The notes: a model not told the origin generated them from the sequence alone. A DNA stretch of 64,000 nt from Hyaloscypha bicolor E (GCF_002865645.1 NW_020194512.1:4381183-4445182); one strand, 5' to 3'; shown: positions 49,601 through 62,939, counted from the first letter of the stretch. A program made the numbers and translations.

Positions 49601-52117
49601 AAATAATTTATAAATATTATAAATATTAAAATTAAAATTATTCTTATAAAAGCTTATAATTCTATCGGAATTATAGAATATTATTATAGTTTAATTTAAT
49701 ATATTTATCTTATTATTATAACCGAAATTAATAAAATTAATAATAATAATATATTTCAAATAGCTTTTAAAACTATTAATAACTTTATAGAATCTAATAG
49801 TATTATTCTAATTCTTTTAGTTTATAGTACTTTATTTTAAATAATTAAATATAATATTCTATTACTAACTATATTATAATAATTAGTAGTATTTAAGAAA
49901 GTAATAGCAGAAATTCAAAAGCTTTAAGCTAGATATTAAATTATAAATACCCTAAATACTTGAAATAGTTCTAATACTACTAATATTTATAAACTTTTCC
50001 TAAATTTAGATATTTTTATATAATATAAAGAAATACTAATTAATTTAATAATTGAAATAGGCTATATAAACTTATAATAATAAATAGAAAGTCTTATATA
50101 CTAGCTCTATTATATAGTAATACTACTTTCTATTTAACTTCTATAAAGCCCTTTTATAAAAGAGATATTAAGGTTAGTACTAATAATTCCGAATTTGAAT
50201 TTATTTCCGAACTTTATAATAAGACTAAAAGTAATATAAATATAATTCCTTTTACTATTTCTACTATTTTATTATAGTATAATAGAAAATACCCTTATAA
50301 GAATTCTAATATTATAGTATTTCTATAAAATAATAACCTATATAAGAACTTTTATTAAATTGAAATTACTAGCCTTTTAGAAAAGAATATATTTAAAGTT
50401 TTTTAGATTTCAGATACTAAAAAAAAAAAAATTTTTAATTTCCGGGTTATTAATAAAATTAAGAATAAGAATATAGAAAGAGAATTTAAGAAATCGAGAC
50501 TAGTTATTTAAGCTTATAATAATAATAAGAAATATATAATATTAATATAATTACTAATTATCTAATAAATTAGCTAGAAAATTATTCTCTATATTATTAC
50601 TATAATTATAGAAATTATAGAACTATATTTATAGAATATATTATAAGCTTATATTTAATTAATAACTTTACTTAATTATAATTTTTATATTAATCTATTT
50701 TATAAGCTTATTAGATAATTAAATTTAAATAATAATTTAATTCTAAAAATTATAAAACTATTATATAATATATTAGAAGCTAGAAACTATTAGTTTAAAA
50801 CTTATTATTTCTACTATATTAATAAGCTTTCTATAGAATAGTTAACTTATAATTCTTACCTTTTCTATAATAAGTAACTATTCGGAATTATTAGTCTTTA
50901 AACTAATAATATTTTATTTATTAGAAATAAGAATTTTGCGAAAATAAAATAATTAAAGCTTTATAAAACTAAGTTTTTAGCTAAGAAATACAAATGCCTT
51001 ACTTTTAATTATAATCTCAAATTTAATAAAGGTATTATTTATATAGAAACTACTAGAATTACCTTTATATAGAAATATTAATATAAAAACTTTCGAATTA
51101 TATTAATTAAGAATACTATTATTATAAATAATAGAAATATTATATATTAATATCTTTTTATTAAGAATTAATATATTACCTAATATACTACAATAGTATA
51201 TATTATATTAGTTTATTAACTAGAAGCTTTATATAATCTATTAATTATTATTTAAGCTATTAAATTTTCAAAAGCTAATATTAAGGTATTTAATAAATAT
51301 ATTTAATAGTAAATTAAAAATACTATTAGAGAACTGAGATTTATAAAGCTAGTAAAGAAGTTCTTATATTTAATTATTTTTATAAATATTTTATTTATAA
51401 ATAATCGAGATTTTTTCTTTTAAATTAGATATATTCTAGTTTTAATAAATAGAATTAGATATACTAATATTATTTACTAGTTCTTTACTAAGTATAAGAA
51501 AGTTACTAGAAGTATTCTAGCTTTAGAACTTTATAATATAGCTTATAGTTTTAATATAAGTATTTCTATTAAATTAATAATTAATAAAATACTAGAAATA
51601 GAACTTTTATTAGTTATTTATATAGATTTGAAATTATTATATAAATACCTTATTAAATTAGGTATTATTTAAAAAAAAAATCTAATAATTAATATAATAT
51701 ATCTCTATTAGATATTTAAATAATAAGAGATTATAGAAATTAAATAAATTAAAAGAAAATTAAATTCTATTAATTTTATAATAAAATTAAAATTATTAAA
51801 TACTTTTAAATATCTAATTAATACAAATATAATATAATTAGATATAGAGAAATAGATTAAATATAAATAGAATAGAAAATAGATATATAGAATAGAAAGA
51901 AATAAATATATAGAATAGAAAAATATTATAAAAAAGAAAGTTATATATAAAAGGCTATAGCCTTTAATATATAACTAAAATCTTAAAAAGTAATATAAAT
52001 ATATAAAGCATTTAGGAAATCTGGTATTAGGCCAAATTAGGGAATTTATATATAATTAGAGAAAAATACTGTTTTTTGCGTTTTTTTTAGAAAAGATCTA
52101 ATATTAGTATAGTTATT

Positions 52118-52367
52118 TCTTTAGAAGTTATATATATAATTATAGGATTCGAGATATAAGATATAGGTAATAGAATATAAAATATAGTTATATAATTTTA
52201 TATTCTATAAATAATTTAATTAATAGCTAGTTTCTATTAGGCTTAGTAAATTTAGAAATTATATATTAATATTATAATATTATAATTCTTATTTCTAAAT
52301 AATAATAACTTTATTAATCTTATATAAATAGTATTCTATAATTATATAATAGTATTATTAATAAAGG
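52118..52367 (+). repeat. 3' LTR of inner Copia element
   Basis: Matches 46386-46620. It is followed at once by integrase-start sequence of the outer copy. Confidence 0.7.
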
Positions 52368-54907
52368 CATTTAATATTAAGTTAAATAATAGCTTTAAAA
52401 TATTAATATAATATATATTTGAAATATATTTAAATAATACTAAATTAATAATTATTTAGGCTCTTTTAATTAGATTATAGTAAATACCGGAAAGTGGTTT
52501 ATTAATAAAAAGTTTATTTAATTTATAAATACTATAAATATAAAAATTAAAATTATTTCTATAAAAGTTTATAACTTTATTAAAATTATAAAATATTATT
52601 ATAAATTAATTTAATATATTTATTTTATTATTATAGCTAAAATTAATAGAATTAATAAAAACATTATATTTTAAATAGCTTTTAAGGCTATTAATAATTC
52701 TATAAAATTTATAATATTTTATTTCAAATAATTAAATATAATATTTTATTATTTATTATTTATTATTTATTATTTTATAATAATTAAAAATTCTTAAAAA
52801 AGTAATAATAGAAATCCAGAAGCTTTAAACTAAAATATTAAGTTATAAATGCCTTAAATATTCGAAATAATTCTAATATAAGTAGTATTTATAAACTTTT
52901 TTTAAATTCAAATATTTTTATATAATATAAAGAAAATATTAATTAATTTAATAACTAAAATAGATTATATAAGCTAGTAGCTATTAATAAAAGAACTATA
53001 TACTAGATCTATTATATAGTAATATTTTTTTTATTTAATTTCTATAAAGCCCTTTTATATAAAAGATATTAAAATTAATATATTTTAATTTAAATAAATT
53101 TTTAAAATAGTATAAATATAATTCTTTTTATTATTTCTATTATTTTATTAAAATATAATAGAGAATATTCTTATAAAAACTCTAATATTATAATATTTCT
53201 ATAAAATAATATTTAGTATAATAATTCCTGTTATATTAAAGTTATTAACTTTTTAGAAAAAAAAATATTTAAAATTATTTCTAGATTTCAAATATTAAAA
53301 GAAATATATACTTTTAATTTCTAATTTATTAATAAAATTAAAAATAAAAAATACTAAAAAGAAGCTAAAGAAATCGAAACTTATTATTTAGGCTTATAAT
53401 AATAATAAGAAATATATAATATTAATATAATTACTTATTATTTAATATATTAATTAAAGAATTGTTTTTATTATTATTATTATAATAATAAATATAATAG
53501 AATTATATTTATATAATATTTTATAAGTTTATATCTAATTAATAATCTTATTTAATTATAATTTTTATATTAATTTTATTTTATAAGTTTATTAAAAAGC
53601 TAAGTTTAAAGAATAATTCTATTTTAAAAGTTATAAAACTATTATATAATATATTAAAAGCTAGAAATTACTAGTTTAAAACTTATTATTTTTATTATAT
53701 TAATAAAGTTTTTATAAAGTAATTAACTTATAACTCTTGCCTCTTTTATAATAAATAATTCTTTAAATTATTAGCCTTTAAACTAATAATACTTTATTTA
53801 TTAAAACTAAGAATTTTATAAAAATAAAGTAATTAAAACTTTAAGAAACTAAATTCTTAGCTAAAAAATATAAATGCCTTATTTTTAATTATAATTTCAA
53901 GTTTAATAAAGATATTATTTATATAAATATTACTAGAATTATTTTTATATAAAAATACTAGTATAAAAACCCTTAAATTATTTCTATAAAAAATATTATT
54001 ATTATAAGTAATAAAGGTACTATTTATTAAAATCTCTTTATTAAAAATTAATATATTATCTAATATACTAGAAAAATATATATTATATTAATTTATTAAT
54101 TAGAAGCTTTATATAATTTATTAATTATTATTTAAGTTATTAAATTCTCGAAAATTAATATAAAAGTATTTAATAAATATATTTAATAATAAATTAAAAA
54201 TATTATTAATAAATTAAAATTTATGAAACTAATAAAGAAGTTCTTATATTTAATTATTTATAAATAATAGAGATATTTCTTTTAAATCGAATATATTCTA
54301 GTTTTAATAAATAGAACTAAATATATTAATATTATTTATTAATTCTTAATTAAATATAAAAGAATTACTAAAAGTATTTTAATTTTAGAATTATATAATA
54401 TAGTTTATAGCTTGAATATAAGTGCTTTAATTAAATTTATAATTAATAAAATACTAGAAATAGAACTATTACTAATAATTTATATAAATTCGAAGTTATT
54501 ATATAAATGCCTTATTAAATTAGATATTACTTAAAAGAAATATCTAATAATTAATATAATATATCTTTACTAAATATATAAATAACAAGATATTATAAAA
54601 GTTAAATAAATTAAGGGAAAATCGAATTCTAATAACTTTATAATAAAATTAAAGCTATTAAATACTTTTAAATACCTTATTAATATAAATATAATATAAT
54701 TAAATATAAAGAAATAAATTAAATATAAATAAAATAGAAAATAAATATATAAAATAGAAATATAAAATAAATAAATATATATAAATATATAAAGTATTTA
54801 GGAAAATTTAATATTAGATTAAATTAGAAAAATAGTATATAATTAAAAGAAAATATTATTTTTCGCGTTTTTAAAGAACTTTTAATATTAATATAGCTAT
54901 TTTTTAA

Positions 54908-55165
54908 AAGTTATATATATAATTATAGAACTAGAAATATAAGATATAAGTAATAAAATATAAATAATAAAATATAAAATATGAGATATAATTATATAAT
55001 CTCGCGTTTTATAAATAACTTAATTAGTAATTAGTTTTTATTAGACTTAATAGATTTAGGAATTACATATTAATATTATAATATTATAATTCTTATTTCT
55101 GAATATTAATTACTTTACTAATTTAATATATTTATATTTTATATATATTATATAATAGTATTATA
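54908..55165 (+). repeat. 3' LTR of outer Copia element
   Basis: Same LTR family as the two inner LTRs, with more transitions. Confidence 0.7.
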
Positions 55166-55846
55166 TAGGCCTTTAATAATATTATAAATTATTATATAAA
55201 AAGTAATAACTTCAATTTATTAAAAGTATATTTTAATTAAGCTTATTTTATAGCCTTTAATTTTCTTATAATCTAGCTTTTTTTATATAATATTTATAAG
55301 CTATTAATACTTTTACTTTTTTTTCTTTATTATTATTCTTTAAATAAAATCAAGATCTAGTTTATATTATGCGAGTTATTAGTAATAAAGAAATATTTCT
55401 TTAATTAAAACTATTTAAAAAATTATATTATTATTATAATTACTTATAGATAATTTAGAAATATATAATTTAATTATCTTAACCTCAAAAGATTTATTCT
55501 TCTTATTATACAATATATCCCACTTCTGAAAAGTGTATTTAAGTATATTTAAGCTATATTTAATATATAAAATCTTAGAAATTATATAATTCTTAGAGAT
55601 TCAACTAAGAATCTCTTCTTTATAAGGCTCAAGATCAATTTTTAGAGGCATTTTTAATGCTACACAATGTATGCAATAGATTAAAGGTGGTATAATAAGA
55701 GTAAGTTATGGTGGGGGTAAAAAAGCGATATTGCAAAAAAAGCCATTGAGCCTTTTGGTCGCTAGGGTCAACCGTACGAGGCGAGAAGGCATCGCGATTC
55801 CTCGCGTCATCCTCCGTTTACCACAACTCTCCACTATATCTTGAAG
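55166..55846. other. Transition from AT-rich DNA to gene-rich DNA; Makorin promoter
   Basis: AT-rich to about 55660, then ordinary composition. The last 140 bp precede the Makorin-like start codon. No other gene seen. Confidence 0.5.
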
Positions 55847-56799
55847 ATGTCCGCCATCACCACTCGGCGTCTGCCACCTGTAGAGGTCGACTGTAAGTGG
55901 TGGATGCGCGGGTATTGCGCGCGAGGCAGTGCTTGCTATTTCAAACACGATGCTGCCATGCTTGCTGCAGATATAAGGCAAGATCAATCAACTACCGCCG
56001 CGTCTTCTTCAAATCATCGTGCAAGCCCTGCAGAGAACGATGCCACCGAATGTATATTCGCCCCTCAGTTCCGCGCCTGACATGTGCTCACTGTCGACAC
56101 AGCTTCTCAGACGTGCGCGATCTGCTTCGAGAGACCAGACACGTACGGCCTCCTGGTGAATTGCGAGCACGCCTTCTGTCTTGGTATGCCCTCTCCAAAG
56201 TCTCCTGCTCGGACCTAACATTGCCAGAATGCATTCGGAATTGGCGTGCTACACTCCCCGAAAACCCCACCTCCGAGAACGAGCTGAAGAAGACCAGCAA
56301 GACATGCCCGATGTGTCGTTCCCAAAGCGACTTCATCATCCCGAGTTCCATTTGGCCAACAGCAGCTACAAACGAGAATCCGATGAAGAAGGAAATCGTG
56401 GAAAGATATCTTGGGCGTCTCAGAACTATTCCTTGCAAACATTTTGAGAAAAGCATCAACGATTCAGCGCCGCCAGACTACAAATTCAAGTGCCAATTCG
56501 GAAACCATTGCCATTATTCGCACGCACACCCCATCACAAAGGAGCCATACATCTTCTCGGAGGAAGAGCTGCAGCGCCGGCGCAAGCCACGGATGAGAGC
56601 ACAGATGCTGGACGAGATGGCGATCATTGAGATGCTGTTCAACAACCTGACAGCTGACTATCTTTCTACCGACGACGATGGAGACGGAGACGAATTTGAT
56701 GAAGTGGACGACTTCGAGGACCGTATTGTCTTCGAGGCCGAGTTCTTCGGCCTATCAGACGATTTTGATGACTTCGGATATGATTATGGGTCGGACTGA
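55847..56799 (+). CDS. Makorin-like CCCH/RING E3 ubiquitin ligase
   Basis: ATG at 55847 (MSAITTRRLPP). Exons 55847-56051, 56103-56183 and 56228-56799; introns of 51 bp (GTATAT donor, CTGAC branch) and 44 bp (GTATGC donor, CTAAC branch). Product about 285 residues. Residues 16-34 are a CCCH zinc finger (C-x7-C-x5-C-x3-H in DCKWWMRGYCARGSACYFKH). A RING domain follows from about residue 72: CAICFE, then CEHAFC, CIRNWR and CPMC. After the linker (IPSSIW) comes a second CCCH (CQFGNHCHYSH, about residues 175-185). The tail is strongly acidic (DDDGDGDEFDEVDDFED). CCCH-RING-CCCH order is the mark of the Makorin family, which transfers ubiquitin from E2 to substrates and binds RNA. Animal members have more CCCH fingers. 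No damage seen, although it directly borders RIP-like DNA. Confidence 0.85.
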
Positions 56800-57122
56800 A
56801 CGTGCGAAGGGACACATTTCTTGGTCCCTATATTCTTGCTTGGCCGGTGCTAATATTTGTGGTATTTTGAGTGCTCCGTGGCATGGAAGGTGTTGGATGG
56901 GGATTTGTGAGACACAATATGTGAAGCCAAGAAACTGGCAAAGGCCTAATGGATATGTTGTTCAATTTCAGGAGCATCTTTCCCACCTTGCGTGCCGAAC
57001 ATCTCCGCGCTAGAACCGACATCGAAATCGCATTAATAATGACCGACCCGCGAGTCGTCAGACGAGATCACTTCCGATTGGCAATGTACCTTTCTTCTTC
57101 CTCTCTGCATCCTTCTGTAGCA

Positions 57123-58622
57123 GCGACAAAAAGACGACAAGGATCTTACTTTACATTATTGTCGGGGCTCTACGACCCCTTATAGCACGTGAGATGAAAA
57201 CTGTACTCAACCTTGCCATTTCCCCAGGAGCTCGATCGATCGAAGACCTCAAACTTCAACCTGACGAGGTGTTCCAGAACCGGGTTAGGACTCTCTGCGG
57301 CCTTTTTGTGACAATCGTCGAAAATAGAATCTTTCTTTTTCATCAAACTGCGAGTGAGTTTCTCATTGCCCAGGATGATGCCTCTCAATATAAAGGAAGA
57401 TCAGTTCCATACCCTGATCAGTGGCAGCACTCTTTTCCCCCAAGGATATCTCATGGTCTCTGCGCTCAGATCTGTACATCGTTTTTGATGTTTGATACCT
57501 TTAGGGACAGATTCCCTAACTTCGGCAACCAGGAATTTGATTACGAAGGGATATGGAAACCATCCTTAAGGAAAAGTTTGCTTCAGAGAGCGACTAGCTT
57601 TTATACAACTGAAAGTGTTTTCTTGGAGTATGCCATGAAAAGTGGGATCGAACATCTCGTCGCTAGTCGCCAGGTGGACACTAAACCTTCCGGATCTATG
57701 AAGGTAGCAGTGATTGACGACGGAATCGATCCACGCCAAGAGGACCTAACTGGCAAGATCATCATTTTGCTAGCACCCGAAATTCCCTAGTCGCATAAGT
57801 GCATACTTTGTCCTGCGGGCCACCATAGGACAATGATAGCAAGGCTAATTTGTCGTTTGTGCCCGAACGTGAAGTTATATATAGCAAGGATACAGGAATC
57901 AAATGGGAAGAGACTTATTACTAGACAGTCCGCTACGCAGGTATGTGCATACAAAGTTCTCCTCTTCCTCAACTGAAGTGGTATTTTTCCTAAATTAGAG
58001 GATATTGGCAGTACACTGGGCCATACAGAAAGGCGTGCATATAATCTGTATAAGCTGGGCCATCAAAAGTACAGTCGACGAGTCCGACATCAGAACCTTG
58101 GGGGAAGCGATAAAAACTGCTCATGATGCAAACATTATTATTCTCTGTGCATTCTCCGACCAACACAACAGCCCTTCCGGGAATCATTTCCCCTACACGT
58201 GGAAGCCTTGGTGCTGGACCATCAGAGAAGCGACCGCGATGGGGAATATTTGCAACAAGGTGGATAAGACGGAAGTCGATTTTCTATTCCCCGGAGAACA
58301 AACCCTTATTCATCAGGAATCTAACAGCGGAACTTCCGTCTCAGATGAGAAGTGAGCGAATGGAGCGAGCATCTCAATAGGGTTAGTCGTAGGGGCGGCC
58401 GCGATATTATTGTCTATAAGACAGTTGGTGAAGCCAGAGTTCTACGAGAAGTTGCAATAACCGGAAATAATGAAGGTGGCATTCGAAATATTCTGGACAG
58501 GAAGGAATAGCGACCATTTCAAGGCACGAGACCACTTTCTACCACTTTTTGGAGATGCGTGCGAGAATTGGGAAGTAAAGGACTTACGACATCAGGTGAA
58601 GTTCTTGGTTTGGTATATATAA
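57123..58622 (+). pseudogene. Subtilisin-like (S8) protease domain behind a STAND/NACHT remnant, with nonsense codons
   Basis: The frame from about 57123 opens with RILLYIIVGALRPLIAREM and CGLFVTIVENRIFLFHQTA, typical of the winged-helix part after a fungal NACHT NTPase. No P-loop lies upstream. From about 57700 comes an S8 domain: VAVIDDGID (catalytic Asp), HHRTMIARLI (catalytic His, where HGT is usual), AVHWAIQKGVHII and SGTSVS (catalytic Ser). A 58-bp intron at 57941-57998 (GTATGT donor) keeps the frame. Stops: TAG 57788-57790, TGA 58353-58355, TAA 58458-58460; all fit C-to-T changes. Final stop 58620-58622. The Gly-to-Arg change beside the His is a TG-to-TA type change. S8 domains serve as effector domains in fungal NLR-like proteins. 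Probably dead. Confidence 0.75.
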
Positions 58623-59596
58623 GTGTGATTTCTATCACCTTTCTTGTCAATATAAAAAATAAATAGAAGAGTTTAGCGATTTGAGCTTTACTAATGAGAT
58701 TTTAATAATTAGGACAACTCAAGTAGAGCTTTCTAGCCCTTTTAACTAGTCTAATAACAAAACAGACAACTTGGGCGTAGGATTAGAACCTGTAAACATT
58801 AAATAGTGCTTTTATCTTAACACTTATTATAGTAGGGATCACGCGGACGTTTGTCACGTGATCCAAGCGAGTGACGCTTTAAAGCGTGCTCTGCTCCCAG
58901 CTCTCACTAGCTCCTTAGTCAATTGCATTAGCTTTTACTCCCTCCATATTATGGTTATATGTACCCCTCTTTAATACTGAGCGACGCATGGGGGTGGTTT
59001 CAGCGTAGCGTACGCCCCCGTCTCCTTAGTGGAATGAACCTTCTAAGATGATTCGCAGTCAAGATGTCGTCGTCATCCCGTTTGTAGTCGCGTTTCCAGG
59101 CCATAAAAATGGCATTTGCCAAGGTGACGCCGTGAGATGGCGATGGCAGTGTGCCTCCATAACAAAATGTTGGCCTTCGTGTTCAGATGCTGACGGAATT
59201 CGCGAGCCAGTACATCGGTAAGTCGGGTGCTAGGCCATGACACATTCTTCCCTTCCTTCTCCACTACCTATAAGAACTAACTTGAAAAAATAAAACTTTA
59301 GTATAATGAAAACTCTTAAAACTTTTATAAGTAATATACAGTATTTAAAGTTATAACCTTTAATGGAAAAGGCATTTTATATTTTAATTATATTCTCTTT
59401 ACTTTAATATTAATCTTTAATTAAAAGTTAAGTAAATATATACTATTCGCGGCGTTTGTACTAAATATTTCTATTAAAAGTTATTATTTTGTAGTCAAGA
59501 AACAATACTAGAGTAAGACCTACCACAAGGAGCGAATTAATAATTTTACAGAGCAGGTAGTTACCATGCAATTGAGATCTCTTTCCAATCCAGCCT
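58623..59596. other. Spacer between S8 remnant and HET gene
   Basis: Mixed composition. An open stretch on the minus strand is listed separately (59073-59264); an AT-rich part runs 59270-59480. Nothing else recognised. Confidence 0.4.
59073..59264 (-). pseudogene. Possible fragment of a RecQ-like/telomere-linked helicase protein
   Basis: 63-codon open frame reading SWPSTRLTDVLAREFRQHLN and then RHTAIAISRRHLG. I associate this pattern with the region ahead of the helicase domain in fungal RecQ-like repeat proteins, from memory of the family. No helicase motif is present. It is a short isolated piece next to AT-rich DNA. Confidence 0.3.
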
Positions 59597-61789
59597 CTAG
59601 ACAAGATACACAGGCTGCTTGTTCGCAGAATACTCTGCCATGGCTTCGCCATCCATGACCCCTTCGAGATAGCAGTCACCAATCAGCGTATGGCAAGGCT
59701 GCATTCCAACACCGGGAACATCCCTCAACCCGACTGGTCTCAGCACGAACGGCGTCTTCCCGCCGGCAAGAATGAAGATCTCGTCCGGAGTAGAAGTAGG
59801 AATTGCCATCACGGCCATCTTGGGTGCGACCCCTATCCGGTCCTTCGCACTCACGATGAATCTCTTATCCCGCGTAGTTGCCGAGATGGCATAGTTTATG
59901 GCACCGACCGATTCTCTGATGATGTTTTGGAGCTCCGTGTCAACTTCAGCGTCGATCGTTGTTCGGAGGTGGCTGAGTCCATAAACCGCACACCACTGAT
60001 TGAAAACTGCCTCATCTGATTCAGTAACTCGCCGAAGTTCTGAAAGTACAGGTACACCCCCATCGGCGAGGTTCACTTCCCCCCCGAGGATAGAGTCCCC
60101 ACATATCGTCCGCCAGAAGGATCTCTTCCAGCTATCGTTCGCTTTGCCGCACTCTTCTTCGGCAACTTCGTGCCACCAGCTCAGCGTCTCCATTCTGTCT
60201 TGGTGTTTGCTATCAATCACCATCGCAGAGGACCTCTTGAGCACATCAACGCGGTAGCCTTCCAGCACAAGAATTGTATCGGCAGCAACCTTTAAGGTGG
60301 CCGTCACGCCCGCACAAGCATTGTACAAGCGCATCTGCTTCGTGTAATGGTCCAGTGTGCCGAGGTGCATCGCCTTCTGAGCAAAGTCGGGGATCCACGA
60401 CGGCAAAGGAGTGTTGGTTGACACTGGGGTCTCAAGCTGGCAGAGCACGTCGAGAGTGCCGCTGACCTCGATGGCCTTTATAATACCTTGGCGGAAGGCA
60501 TCTATTGGTTTGAAGTTCTTCTCGTAGTGAGGCTCGAGGGGTGGCTGTCCATTCCAGCTGGTCACTAGAGGTATCAGTGCGTACAACTTATCCCGTAGAT
60601 CGGTGGCCTGGCGGTATCGGAACTGACGGACCAGATCTCCTAGTAGGATCTTCTCTCCACGTCTTCTCTGATCTCGAATGGCTTGAAGCTCGAGAATCGT
60701 CTCAACTTGGTAGTTGAGCATATCGTATATCTCGGGAGTCGTGTGAATCCCGGCACAACAGGAGGACCTGTGATGTTGGAAGTTGGCTATGGCATCGAGG
60801 AACATGGCCCACGGCGCCATCACTGGCCCATATATTACGGTGCAGTCGTCTGGAAGCACGCACTCTTGTACCGTCCAGATGCGGCCCCACCAGTCCCGAT
60901 TGCAGATCCAGTGGGTTGCTCGTCTGCCAAATGTACGGTAGGTCTCCTGGCCTTCCTCCTCCTGCTGCAAATAAGGAATGTCTTTCAGATGATGATCCGC
61001 AGATAGGAGGCGGAGGAGGCAGAAGGCGTGGAATACGGCGTCATCTTCCATACTAGCCGCCGTTGACAAGTTCAACGTTATAATATCCGAGTCATCGTTG
61101 TACCACGCACAAGGCGCGGTCTTCGTGATACGGAACGTATCTGTTGAACTGTAGTCTAGGGCTGGCAGTGGAGGAACAGACCACGATTCCCACGTATCAA
61201 AATCAGGATCCGATGGGTCCAGGTTGGTCATCATGTCCTTGGATAGTTTTGCAATTAGATCGTCCGCGTCCTTGAGCACCCGGTCCACTGCGAGGCTCTG
61301 CTCTGGGCTGACGGTCCGCACTGGGATCTGAGGCTCTTCGCCAAGCCAGAGCAGGCCCTTGGTCGTCTTGCTATAGATTTCGCTCATCATGGCCACCTGG
61401 GAGGACTTCTCGGATGTGTCATCTTGATTGATACATATGGCGTCGACCCACAGCAATCGACTCTGATGCTGTAGCCTCAGTCGCTTCAGAGCCGCGTGGA
61501 GGTTTTGCGTGATGGCGAATGTCACGCCATCGAGAGTAATGTTGGGTTTGTTGCCCGTTGATCCCCAGACATATGAGAGAGCCTCGAGAGCGAGTCAGAA
61601 CCTGAAGGATGAAGGCGGTAAACTTGAAAAGGAATTGCACAGGTCGGATGAACATACTTCATAGATGGATCCGCCGTGCAAAGATTCCGTGCTGAGAGAC
61701 GCCTCGATGGGATCGTTGTCACAACCGGGCATCAGCGTCAACAACCTGACTTCCTTGGCCGCTGCTGATAATGTGGAGTAGGGGTACAT
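59597..61789 (-). CDS. HET-domain (heterokaryon incompatibility) protein
   Basis: ATG at 61789-61787 (MYPYSTLSAAAKEV). Exons 61789-61658 and 61582-59597, with a 75-bp intron (GTATGT donor, CTGAC branch); product about 705 residues. The HET domain starts at the splice: ALSYVWGS, then NLHAALKRLRLQ, LLWVDAICINQDD, EIYSKTTKGLLWLGEE. TDLRDKLYALIPLV marks the usual second conserved block, and the C-terminal end has ILAGGKTPFVLRPV. This is the full-length arrangement of fungal HET proteins, which trigger cell death when incompatible strains fuse. No nonsense codon seen. It is the only apparently intact gene of this type in the window. Partner genes are not evident. Confidence 0.9.
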
Positions 61790-62163
61790 GGTTTCTCTCT
61801 GTTTCAAGTACGAAGGTGCATGGCTAAAGGGTGCTGAGACTCGAGGAAGGAATGTAGTGCTATTGATGTGAGTGGGGCTATTAATGTTTGCATTGGATAT
61901 CCCCGTGTTGCTAAAAATAGACTTATTGCTTTTTCTTTCTCTTGGTGTTGCGCGAACACTTGCCCAAAACCATCATGAAGAGCTCAGAGAAGCCATAAAT
62001 CGCCATCATCGGCGAAGGCCTTGCTGGGTTGACCTTGTCTATTCGGCTCACTCGCCATGGTATTCCTCACAAAATATATAAGTCGGTACCAGTCTTTCCT
62101 GAGATAGGTACTGGGATTGCGCTGGGACCGAATGGCATTACGGCACTGGAGCTTATCGATCCC
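61790..62163. other. HET gene promoter and spacer
   Basis: Ordinary composition. The HET promoter must lie in the first few hundred bases. A 69-codon plus frame at 61872 has no support. Confidence 0.4.
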
Positions 62164-62769
62164 CTAATAAAAGACTGCTTGAAGAAATGTATCACTTACA
62201 ATAAGGGAGTTAACGAGGAAGGCGAAGGGGTGGGTTAAGTAGAATAGATGAATGTCAGAGTTAGAAGTGAGGATAAGTGAGTACCCACTGTTTTTTATAG
62301 CTTGCCACAGCATTTCCACAACGATATTCTCAAACAAACCCAGCTTATAACAGTTCTTTCTCAACTCATAGCATTTTTTCGTGTCTCTGAATGTGTACAA
62401 GATACTGACAACATCGAAACAAAATTCAATACCTTGATAACGATAGTCTGTCACACTGGGTCTCCCAAACCTGATCGAGCATATTTCCATCCTACAAGAT
62501 TTCTCGATAAACTCATCAAGCTTATTCCGCCATCCACTGTCTCCTTCGGAAAATCTCCGATGTCAATTTCGGAGAATTTATTAAAAAGTAACCTCTTTCT
62601 CAACTTTTCAAATAGCTCTAAAGCTATAACATGTGCCGTTATAGCCTGCAATAGTATAAAATCGGTTATCTATACAAGTTTCGTTCTCGCCGCCGTCTCA
62701 AACTGTTCGATCCTCTACCCTATTTCTGCCAATGAATTTGCGTACCATAGTATATTTCCTCGTACTTAG
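62164..62769 (-). pseudogene. Broken gene fragment of unknown family
   Basis: The minus strand can be read from about 62769 through LLQAITAHVIALELFEKLRK and GGISLMSLSRNLVGWKYARS, then a TGA near 62451, then VLNFVSMLSVSCTHSETRKN in the same frame. Hydrophobic and charged pattern looks like former coding sequence; stops fit CGA or CAA changes. The opposite-strand frame (62302-62769, 155 codons) is open but looks less natural. Family not recognised. Confidence 0.35.
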
Positions 62770-62939
62770 TTCTTGGAAATAACTCAAGGCGCAATGGGCC
62801 CAGATAAAGGCACTATTTTCTATAGCCATAATAGCTATATTGTAATATATCTAGTTAAGAAGGAAAATTTGATAAATATTATTACTGTCAAATACGTTCC
62901 TACTCTAAAGTAAAACGATAGATATTAGAGCATTCGGAC

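Larger units (their letters stand above)
46386..52369 (+). mobile_element. Inner Ty1/Copia element with both LTRs, RIP-degraded
   Basis: LTRs at about 46386-46620 and 52118-52367 match each other. Between them are a gag-side region, pre-integrase (48960-49462), integrase (near 49600: KAYNSIGIIEYYYSLI, expected KAHNSIGIIERYHSLI-like), and RT. RT reads FYINLFYKLIR near 50680, then a PLYGVPEAGN-like segment decayed to KLLYNILEARN at 50750. RNase H is at 51390-51800 (NNRDFFF..IRYILVLINR; CKRVTRS-like KYKKVTRSILALELY; TDSKSLY-like IDLKLLYKYLIKLG). Many TAA/TAG stops. The frame order pre-integrase, integrase, RT, RNase H is that of Ty1/Copia elements. Confidence 0.85.
45860..55165 (+). mobile_element. 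Outer Ty1/Copia copy, split by a nested copy of the same family
   Basis: Left piece 45860-46385 holds the gag_pre-integrase region. The right piece from about 52370 holds integrase, RT, RNase H (about 54240-54690) and a 3' LTR (about 54908-55165). The junction sequences (TTCTAATAAGCTTATATTTT left, ATTATTAATAAAGG right) are joined without interruption in the inner copy near 49440-49475, which shows the inner element is the insert. The coding frame is destroyed by stops of RIP type. The 5' LTR and gag of this outer copy are not seen. Confidence 0.75.

Noticed and set aside
55897..56799. 300-codon frame from 55897
   Set aside because: Its first part is in the wrong frame for the CCCH finger and RING; two short introns give a better Makorin model from 55847.
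58720..58860. tRNA-like B-box (GGATTAGAACC)
   Set aside because: No matching A-box, acceptor stem or anticodon arm could be folded around it.
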